Below, one piece after another: positions 43,042-49,067 of a stretch of 49,067 bases of DNA. A program made the position numbers and the translations under genes. This stretch comes from an uncultured Oscillospiraceae bacterium (GTDB taxonomy: Bacteria; Bacillota; Clostridia; Oscillospirales; Oscillospiraceae). The notes beneath the pieces were generated by a model. The model had not been told where the DNA came from and made no database searches. It saw only the letters and a program-made list of their open reading frames with translations. Position 1 is the stretch's first letter. Every line of letters starts with the position of its first letter. The stretch is from contig CALWXG010000013.1 in NCBI GenBank assembly GCA_944385435.1, positions 1 through 49,067 on the forward strand, in the 5' to 3' direction.

Positions 43042-44044
43042 TCATATTGTGTCTCCAAATGAATCATAAATCGTTGCACTTGGGCAGGCCGCCACCAATT
43101 CCTCCAAAGACTTCTCTGAAAGGCCATACGCATACACGATGACGATGGGGCACCGGCTCAGCACCTCACAATGGGACAGGCTTTCCAGGTGAGAGAGGTC
43201 CAGGCTCGTCAGCTGCGCACAGTTCCCCAGCGGGGGTCAAGTCCGCGACCTTTGTTCTGCCCAAATAGAGGTTCGTCAGGTTGGGCAGACCTTCCAGGCC
43301 ATCGATGGAGGCAAACTTCGGGTTTTCCCTGAGATCCAGGATCTCCAGGGTGTCCAATTCCGGGATGGGGCCCAAGTCCTCAATGCAATTTCCCATGAGA
43401 TCCAGGCTCTCCAGGCCCTCCAAGCCCTTCAAAAAAGACAGGTCGGTGAGCCCGGAGGAGGTGATGGACAGTTCGCGCAGTCCCTTCATTTGTCCCACCG
43501 GGGTGTAATCGGTACAACCAGGGGTATGCAGGGTCAACTGCTCAATATGGCTCCAACTCTCCTCCGCCAGAGGAGAGAGGTCGGTCATATATGTACCCAG
43601 GGTCAGGCTGGTCCCACCCAGTTCCATCTTCACAAAATCGGGGTCTTCGGTCCTCTCATAGGCCGCATCCAGCAAAGCTTGACCAGCCACCGGATTACCC
43701 GTCACAGCATACAGTTCCGCAGCCCGCAAGCAGCCCTGGGACCAGTCCTCCTCGCAGGCCGCCGCAGCTTCATAGTAACCGATGGCCGCCAGGATGTCCC
43801 ATCGGGCCTCCGCCAACCGGCCCAGCCCGATATAACTCTGCGCGTAAGTCGGATCGGCCTCCACGGCCATCTGAAAATATTGTCCGGCCTCCTCCATGTC
43901 ATACTCTTCCATGGCTGAAAAGCCCTTCTCACAAAGAGCTTCGGCGGGCAGACCGCTGAAGTAATCCGGGGTACAGCCGCTGCACAGGGCCACAAAAAGG
44001 AGCAAGAAAATGGCCCTGAACCAAAGGGTGCTCATCTGCTTCAT
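43042..44044 (-). pseudogene. TPR / leucine-rich-repeat lipoprotein with a frameshift
   Basis: The gene starts at the ATG 44044 (GGGAGGTG upstream) with a lipoprotein-type signal (LWFRAIFLLLFVALCSGC). TPR-like helices (about 30-130) and at least four leucine-rich repeats follow (for example LKGLEGLESLDLMGNCIEDLGPI). The first frame ends at 43166-43168 in a non-repeat tail. A +1/-1 shift at the run 43231-43236 instead restores LRR sequence (LGNCAQLTSLDLSHLESLS) and a natural C-terminus ending YDSFGDTI at 43042. So one base is extra, by mutation, phase variation or sequencing error. The role was probably surface protein-protein contact. Confidence 0.75.
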
Positions 44045-44219
44045 TTCTTGTACACCTCCCACGTGCAGCTCCCATATCCGATGATTTTCATAAGCCTATT
44101 TTACCACATTTCGGCTTCACCTGACAGGTGAAATGCAAAAACAGCATCAAAAATCGGCTCTTCGAAAACTTTGAAACTACGGGCTTTTAGGTGCCTGCGA
44201 AAAATTGAACTTCACGGAT

Positions 44220-46421
44220 TCAGGTCTCAGGTTTCAGTGTAAAAATGTGGCTGTAGAAATCAGAAAATCCATTAGACGCTTGACTTCCTTGGACGGGAAA
44301 CCCGGAAAACATCAGCTCGCTGCCGCCGTAGACTTGACCGGTCTCCAGACAACGATAGGTGGAAGCGTGATCCAGTGCGTGCAGGCGCAGCTTGCGGGGA
44401 AACGCCGATATTGTACCGCGAAGTCTGAAATAAGCGATGAGACAGACAGACTTGTCTTCTGACAGGAACTGAAACGCTGCTTCGTCTCCCTCGAAAGGGC
44501 TTGCAAGGCGATACAGGTCTGCGGATAAAATGATGCGGCGAAGTTTAAGGTGCTGTTCGATTTGCCTTTTGATTTCATCTTGCTCTATATCGCCCAAGGT
44601 GTTTGGATCCAACTCATAGCCCAGCACGCCCAGCGAGGCGACGTCACCCCGCATGGAGAGAGGCGTCACACGGCCTGTCTGGTGGTTTGGGACGGCGGAG
44701 ACATGGGCTGTCATGGAAGAAACAGGATAAACCAAGCTGGTTCCGTATTGAATCCGGATTCGATCTGCAGCGTCCGTGTTGTCGCTGGTCCAAATCTGAG
44801 GCATGTAGAACAACATACCGGGATCGAAACGTCCGCCCCCGCCGGAGCAGCCTTCAAAGAGAACCTCCGGATAGCGGGCAGTAAGAGTCTCCAGAATCCG
44901 GTACAACCCGAGCATGTAGCGGTGCCCCAACTCCTTCTGCCGCTGTGGAGGCAATGAAGTGGAGTAGTACTCGGTCATGTGCCGATTCATATCCCACTTG
45001 ATATAGGAAATGGGGGCCTGATCCAGCACATTAGACACAGTGTTGATGATATAATTACACACCTCGTCACGGGACAAATCCAAAATCAGCTGGTTGCGAC
45101 CCTCGCTGCGGCACTTTTCCGGAATCTGAATAACCCAATCGGGGTGAGTGCGGAAGAGATTGCTGTCCGCGCTCACCATCTCCGGCTCCATCCACAGACC
45201 AAAATGCAGTCCTACTGCAGTAACCTGACGGGCGAGCCCATCAAGTCCTTCCGGCAGTTTCTTTCGATACGGAACCCAGTCTCCCAGAGAAGATGTGTCA
45301 TCATCACGGTGGCCAAACCAGCCGTCATCCAAAACCATCAGCTCCATACCAAGCTTCTTTGCCTGATTTGCAATAGAGATAAGTTTATCCTGAGTGAACT
45401 GAAAATAGGTAGCCTCCCAGTTATTGATGAGAACGGGGCGAGGAGTATCGCGGTATCTCCCCCGGCAGAGACGGGTGCGGTACAGGCGATGATAAATACG
45501 GGACATACCGCCCAAGCCATGTGCGCTGTACACCAGAACTGCCTCCGGCGTCTGAAAGGAATCGCCGCTCACCAGGCCCCAAGAGAAGGTGTTTGGATTT
45601 ACGCCCAGGAAGATCCGTACGCTACCCAACTGATCGGTTTCTGCCCCGGCGAGAAAATTCCCGCTATAGACCAAACTGAAGCCGAAGGCATCCCCATGCT
45701 CCTCTCCGGTTTCTGGCGTGACCAGAGCCAGGAAGGGATTCTGCTGGTGACTGCTGGCCCCCCGCCTGCTCTCAATTGAGCAGGTTCCTTGGAAGAGTTC
45801 CGTGCGCTGTACATGTCGCTCCCGGCCCCATGCCCCAGGCAGGGTTATCATCTCGTACTTCGCCGCCGGTAAATCCACACTGGCGGACAGGGCACGCCGG
45901 AGGACAACCTGCCGTCCACTGTCATTGACGAAGCGTACGCTGCGGGCGATGGCATCAAGGCTGTTAAACACGGTGTAAGACAGGACAATGCATAGCCCGC
46001 TGATCTGATCCCGGCAGTGGAGCAGCAGGGTCTGCGCCTCCTCATGGTTCTCAACATAGGTGGCGGGCAGACCGGGTAGAGGCGGCTTGCCCGTCAGAAT
46101 TTCATGGCGCTCGTACTGCAGTTCTCCGGCAAAGCAGCCCTCCGCAGTCTCCACTTCATAGGCAGGTATACGATAATCAGTGCGGAAAGCAAAGGGGTAC
46201 TCCTGGGGCATAGTGTCCAGAGAGTAGCTTGGATTTCGTGGATCTGGATTGGGTGAGAAGGCGAGGTTTCCAGGGGTGTACAGGCTGCCGGACGGGATAT
46301 CCGTCAGTCGTCTGCCCCAATAGAGGTGGGTGACGTATTTTCCGCTGTGCAGACCAATCAAATAGCTGGAATGCGGAGTGGCAAGATGAAAGAGTTGCTT
46401 TCTACAATCAAATGTGATCAT
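44220..46421 (-). CDS. Alpha-galactosidase, GH36 family
   Basis: A 733-residue cytoplasmic enzyme (no signal peptide) that removes terminal alpha-galactose from melibiose, raffinose-family sugars and similar. The N-terminal beta-supersandwich is followed by the catalytic barrel: nucleophile Asp in YIKWDMNRH (about residue 465) and acid/base Asp in WTSDNTDAADRI (about 530). LMVLDDGWFGHRDDD and FGLWMEPEMVS are further GH36 signatures. AGGAG about ten bases before the ATG at 46421 decides the start over an ATG six codons earlier that contains the site itself. No sugar transporter or regulator gene is adjacent. Confidence 0.95.
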   Translation of the reverse strand: MITFDCRKQLFHLATPHSSYLIGLHSGKYVTHLYWGRRLTDIPSGSLYTPGNLAFSPNPDPRNPSYSLDTMPQEYPFAFRTDYRIPAYEVETAEGCFAGELQYERHEILTGKPPLPGLPATYVENHEEAQTLLLHCRDQISGLCIVLSYTVFNSLDAIARSVRFVNDSGRQVVLRRALSASVDLPAAKYEMITLPGAWGRERHVQRTELFQGTCSIESRRGASSHQQNPFLALVTPETGEEHGDAFGFSLVYSGNFLAGAETDQLGSVRIFLGVNPNTFSWGLVSGDSFQTPEAVLVYSAHGLGGMSRIYHRLYRTRLCRGRYRDTPRPVLINNWEATYFQFTQDKLISIANQAKKLGMELMVLDDGWFGHRDDDTSSLGDWVPYRKKLPEGLDGLARQVTAVGLHFGLWMEPEMVSADSNLFRTHPDWVIQIPEKCRSEGRNQLILDLSRDEVCNYIINTVSNVLDQAPISYIKWDMNRHMTEYYSTSLPPQRQKELGHRYMLGLYRILETLTARYPEVLFEGCSGGGGRFDPGMLFYMPQIWTSDNTDAADRIRIQYGTSLVYPVSSMTAHVSAVPNHQTGRVTPLSMRGDVASLGVLGYELDPNTLGDIEQDEIKRQIEQHLKLRRIILSADLYRLASPFEGDEAAFQFLSEDKSVCLIAYFRLRGTISAFPRKLRLHALDHASTYRCLETGQVYGGSELMFSGFPVQGSQASNGFSDFYSHIFTLKPET

Positions 46422-46439
46422 ATTATTCTTTCTCCTCAT

Positions 46440-46675
46440 GATTAACGCATTTTAGTGTGCCCTAACTATGGAATTATGGTGTTTCGGCATATTGTTGTCC
46501 CGCGAAAAAAGATAGATGATTCGAGCATCTAAAGGGTAGGTCTCCTCACGCGGGCACATTATATTGGCTTTCGCGCACAGGAAACGGTGCAGTATTCGGA
46601 TTCGCACAGGAGAAGCAAAAATAGTAAAAAAGAATCTTCCGTTATCATGGGGGGAATGCATCTTGCCGGATGTAA
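46440..46675. other. Leader of the alpha-galactosidase gene, no gene seen
   Basis: AT-rich sequence. On the minus strand GGGACA, 17 bases and CATAAT form a poor promoter pair before the GH36 gene. A minus-strand open frame at 46452-46688 has no ribosome site and an implausible composition. Confidence 0.4.
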
Positions 46676-46855
46676 CAAGCCCAATCAAAAGGAGATCCTC
46701 TGTCTTGGATTATACCTGAATTGGCACCGATGAGCAACTGTCTTTTGCGCAATCTTCCGTTTTTTGAGACTCCCTTCCTGCAGGGCTTTCAGATGTCCTA
46801 TCCCACAGATTTTGTGATTGAGCCTATAAAAATTGCAGCGCAAACCGCTGACTAA
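46676..46855 (+). pseudogene. Possible C-terminal remnant of a lost gene
   Basis: A frame opens after a stop at 46673 and runs to a TAA at 46853-46855, encoding a protein-like tail that ends FVIEPIKIAAQTAD. It has no good start, and a strong plus-strand terminator follows seven bases later. This looks like the end of a decayed gene. I do not recognise the family, and chance is not excluded. Confidence 0.25.
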
Positions 46856-46861
46856 ATATAG

Positions 46862-46912
46862 AAACAGGCAAGGCAATCCGACGATTTGGTGATTGCCTTG
46901 CCTGTTTTTTCT
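46862..46912 (+). terminator. Terminator with no intact upstream plus-strand gene
   Basis: A perfect 16-bp stem (46862-46877 with 46892-46907), 14-base loop and continuing T-run to 46910. No intact plus-strand gene lies before it. Confidence 0.8.
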
Positions 46913-47106
46913 TGGCGACTTTCTCCTCGCGGTTTGGATTCGGGGCGCTTTATCACGCCGTTTGGGAAATTAGTGTTTTCATATCTGGCCGATAACTTCA
47001 CGCTTCAAAAATTTGATTCTTAAGAGGCGGCGCCCCCCTCTACTCACTCATCATTTCCGGCAACTCCAATCATGTTCCTTTCAACGACGGTCCTGAGAAC
47101 CAGAAA

Positions 47107-47145
47107 TTTATGCAAATCCAAAATGTCACTTTGGATTTGCATAAA
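47107..47145. repeat. Perfect 16-bp inverted repeat upstream of the AAA/DUF4143 gene
   Basis: TTTATGCAAATCCAAA (47107-47122) and its exact reverse complement (47130-47145) flank a seven-base spacer (ATGTCAC), 44 bases before the ATG. The AT content and lack of a following T-run make a dimeric protein-binding site or an mRNA hairpin more likely than a terminator. Confidence 0.85.
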
Positions 47146-47189
47146 AATATCTGTGCCGCATAAACTAAGAATGATCGAGGAGGTGCGCC

Positions 47190-48452
47190 ATGTATTACGC
47201 AAGAACCATCGAGCCGGTGATAAAGAAGATCAGCGAAACTTTTCCGGTATTGATTGTAACAGGACCACGCCAGGTCGGCAAAACCACGCTATTGACAAAA
47301 ATGGCCGAAACGGATCGCAAAATCGTTTCCTTAGATAATCCTACCATTCGGGCCTTCGCCAAACATGACCCCGAACTATTCATCCAGCGGTATGCTCCCC
47401 CTGTTCTGATTGACGAGGTGCAGTATGCTCCCGAACTTTTTGACTACATTAAAGTGTATGTAGACCGGGAAAAGCGTTGCGGGGACTTTTGGCTTACAGG
47501 TTCTCAAACGTTCCGTATGATGAAACGTGTTACGGAATCACTGGCCGGTCGTGCTGGTATCGTTCAAATGCTGGGCTTGAGCAACGACGAGATCAGAGGC
47601 GTCCATTTCCCGCCTTTCCGCGTTGATATTCCAGAGCTCACACAGCGAATGGCGCAAGTTCCCCCCATGAATTTATCCGAAATTTACGAGAGGATCTTCA
47701 AGGGATCTATGCCCCGTCTTTATGAAAATCCTGATGTGGATCGAGCTCAATATTATGAATCTTACCTGGAGACATACATCAGTCGTGATATCAAAGATTT
47801 GTCCAAGGTCGCAGACGAAACCGCTTTTCTGGACTTTATGAGTGTGGTTGCCGCCAGAACAGCCACCAATGTCAATTACGAAACTCTCGCAAATGAAGTT
47901 GGAGTCTCTGCACCTACCGCAAAGCATTGGTTATCTGTTCTGGTGTCGTCTGGTATCGGCGCGCTCATTCAGCCCTATTCCAACAACGCGCTCAAGCGCG
48001 TCATCAAAGCCCCCAGAATGTATTTCCTGGACACCGGCCTTTGTGCGCACCTGACCAGATGGAGCAGTGCTGAAACGTTAGAAGCCGGTGCCATGAGCGG
48101 AGCATTCTTTGAGACCTGGGTTGTATCCGAAATCTATAAAAGCTACCTGAGCACAGGTCAAAAACCGCCATTATACTTTTACCGGGACAGCAATAAAAAA
48201 GAGATCGATGTCATCATGTATCAGGATGGCACGGTAACTCCCATCGAGATCAAGAAGAGCTCCGCGCCTAAAAATGCCGTCAAAAATTTTTCCGTTCTTG
48301 ATCCCATCGAGCAAGAACCCAGGGAAGAGGATGTTTTTTCCGGGACCGCTCATCTGAAAGTCAAAATGGGGACAGGAGCTGTGGTTTGCATGCCGGCTGA
48401 TCTGATTCCTGTTGATAAGAAGAACTGGTATGTTCCGGCCTGGCTGATATAA
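47190..48452 (+). CDS. AAA ATPase with DUF4143 and nuclease-like C-terminus
   Basis: A 420-residue P-loop protein of the widespread AAA_14/DUF4143 group. Walker A is GPRQVGKTT (25-33). Walker B is PVLIDEVQYAP near 70-80, followed by sensor-like FWLTGSQ. A winged-helix segment near 230-255 (YETLANEVGVSAPTAKHWL) suggests DNA contact. The C-terminal DUF4143 part ends with EIDVI...PIEIKKS near 342-360, which looks like a PD-(D/E)xK-type core. GAGGAGG precedes the ATG. Family function is not established and it is common in variable regions. A perfect inverted repeat lies just upstream. Confidence 0.92.
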   Translation: MYYARTIEPVIKKISETFPVLIVTGPRQVGKTTLLTKMAETDRKIVSLDNPTIRAFAKHDPELFIQRYAPPVLIDEVQYAPELFDYIKVYVDREKRCGDFWLTGSQTFRMMKRVTESLAGRAGIVQMLGLSNDEIRGVHFPPFRVDIPELTQRMAQVPPMNLSEIYERIFKGSMPRLYENPDVDRAQYYESYLETYISRDIKDLSKVADETAFLDFMSVVAARTATNVNYETLANEVGVSAPTAKHWLSVLVSSGIGALIQPYSNNALKRVIKAPRMYFLDTGLCAHLTRWSSAETLEAGAMSGAFFETWVVSEIYKSYLSTGQKPPLYFYRDSNKKEIDVIMYQDGTVTPIEIKKSSAPKNAVKNFSVLDPIEQEPREEDVFSGTAHLKVKMGTGAVVCMPADLIPVDKKNWYVPAWLI

Positions 48453-48836
48453 GCTCTCCTTCCCTATTCCCGAGTGTCGAGTCTTGCCGGTACTCCTATT
48501 CCCCCCCTCCAAGCATCCTAAAGCAGGGCCCCCGCCGGAACCGGCGGGGGCCCTGTTGACCTCATTCTGGAAATTTGCGAGATCCCGACATTCTACTTCC
48601 TACTTCCGGGATGGCGGAGGCTTCTGATGCGACCGCAGCCCCACTTCCGCATTCCATCCTGACTACAATCTCACCAGTGAGAAATTGCCTTGAATTTAGT
48701 TTGCAGTATTTTTTGGTGCGCATGGCGATACAGAACTTGTGGTTTCCGTCAAAAAAACCAAATCAAAGCCCAGCGCAGCGGGTTCGATTTGGAGAGGAGG
48801 AGCAGCGGCATGAGCGCGCTCTGACTTATAAAATAA
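48453..48836. other. Gene-free stretch between the DUF4143 and tRNA genes
   Basis: No coding frame is supported. A perfect 15-bp GC stem (48524-48538 with 48541-48555, two-base tip) sits 72 bases after the DUF4143 stop but lacks a T-run on the plus strand, so it is a weak terminator at best. A short fragment GCGGGTTCGATTT near 48777-48789 resembles a tRNA T-arm, but nothing around it folds as a tRNA. Confidence 0.5.
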
Positions 48837-48868
48837 GTCGGAGCAAGCGATACAAAGCTTGCTCCGAC
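48824..48868 (-). terminator. Terminator of tRNA-Leu
   Basis: A perfect 12-bp stem (48837-48848 with 48857-48868), eight-base loop. On the minus strand it is followed by TTATTTTAT. It begins two bases after the tRNA CCA end. Confidence 0.85.
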
Positions 48869-48870
48869 GA

Positions 48871-48957
48871 TGGTGCCGGTGGCGGGACTCGAACCCGCAC
48901 GCCATCGCTGGCAATGGATTTTGAATCCACCTCGTCTACCAATTCCAACACACCGGC
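48871..48957 (-). tRNA. tRNA-Leu (anticodon CAA)
   Basis: On the minus strand a cloverleaf folds with acceptor GCCGGTG/CACCGGC, discriminator A and an encoded CCA (48871-48873). The D arm carries TTGGTAGACG, the anticodon loop is TTCAAAA giving CAA, and the T arm is GCGGGTTCGAGTCCCGC. The long variable arm is typical of leucine tRNA. It decodes UUG. It has its own promoter and terminator. Confidence 0.96.
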
Positions 48958-48970
48958 AGGTGCGAAGAAG

Positions 48971-48999
48971 ATTATACCGCAATGCCCGCAAAAACGCAA
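48971..48999 (-). promoter_or_regulatory. Promoter of tRNA-Leu
   Basis: Minus strand: TTGCGT (48994-48999), a 17-base spacer and a perfect TATAAT (48971-48976). Start near 48964, seven bases before the mature tRNA. Confidence 0.8.
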
Positions 49000-49067
49000 G
49001 ACCAAACTTCATTTTCCGCAATTTCTGCAATTCCGTCTTCTCCAGAGTCGCAACTGCTCCCGCCGCC

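Noticed and set aside
46452-46876. Two minus-strand frames of 78 and 63 codons upstream of the alpha-galactosidase gene
   Set aside because: No ribosome sites, basic and aromatic-rich translations, and one runs opposite a likely gene remnant and terminator.
48524-48555. 15-bp GC hairpin after the DUF4143 gene as a strong terminator
   Set aside because: No T-run follows on the plus strand (TTGACC) and only a short one on the minus strand, so I do not call it a functional terminator.
48749-49030. Minus-strand open frame across the tRNA-Leu gene
   Set aside because: It includes the tRNA gene and its terminator in full, so it is not coding.

Overview
The window is a GC-rich bacterial chromosome segment with clostridial gene content: an Asp23/FakA pair, an archaeal/vacuolar-type (V-type) ATP synthase operon, an arginine deiminase operon, a SpoVB-like flippase next to mazG and rqcP, SLH surface domains, HrcA/CIRCE control, and 2-hydroxyacyl-CoA dehydratase-type enzymes. 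This fits an anaerobic gut Firmicute of the Oscillospiraceae type (Flavonifractor/Pseudoflavonifractor-like). That placement is inferred from gene content and base composition, not from a marker-gene search. No rRNA, CRISPR array, insertion sequence or integrase gene was seen.

Layout, left half. 1-2.2 kb (+): the tail of an unrecognised gene, then an Old-Yellow-Enzyme/2,4-dienoyl-CoA-reductase-like flavoprotein. 2.3-11.1 kb (-): a complete nine-gene V-type ATPase operon in Enterococcus ntp order (F-I-K-E-C-G-A-B-D) with Na+-type residues in the ring subunit. 11.6-11.8 kb (-): a small membrane peptide. 12.1-17.2 kb (+): Asp23-like protein, FakA, and a two-gene dehydratase-like reductase whose second gene fuses a dehydratase-like domain to its own ATP-dependent activator. 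17.3-21.1 kb (+): a 33-residue protein, RF2 without the usual programmed frameshift, and a secreted SLH-anchored nucleotidase. 21.2-25.9 kb (+): arcA-arcB-arcC and an antiporter for fermenting arginine to ATP. 26-29.1 kb (+): two multispanning membrane proteins.

Layout, right half. 29-32.1 kb (-): nadE followed by two chromate-transporter half proteins. 32.4-37.8 kb (+): purine nucleoside phosphorylase, an MTA/SAH-type deaminase, a SpoVB-like flippase, MazG, HU and RqcP. 37.9-40.3 kb (-): a phloretin/DAPG-hydrolase-like enzyme and a uracil-family permease. 40.4-42.5 kb (+): a CIRCE-controlled Hsp20, a flavodoxin and a HAD phosphatase.

From about 42.5 kb onward the sequence becomes visibly more AT-rich and less densely coding, like an accessory region. 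It holds a frameshifted TPR/leucine-rich-repeat lipoprotein, a GH36 alpha-galactosidase, a possible gene remnant, and an AAA ATPase/DUF4143 gene preceded by a perfect 16-bp inverted repeat. It ends at a tRNA-Leu(CAA) gene.

Functionally the window combines ion-gradient energetics, substrate-level ATP from arginine, low-potential flavin and iron-sulfur reductive chemistry, nucleotide salvage and use of plant-derived compounds (alpha-galactosides, possibly phenolics). The least-described element is the dehydratase-like/activase-fusion pair at 14.2-17.2 kb.
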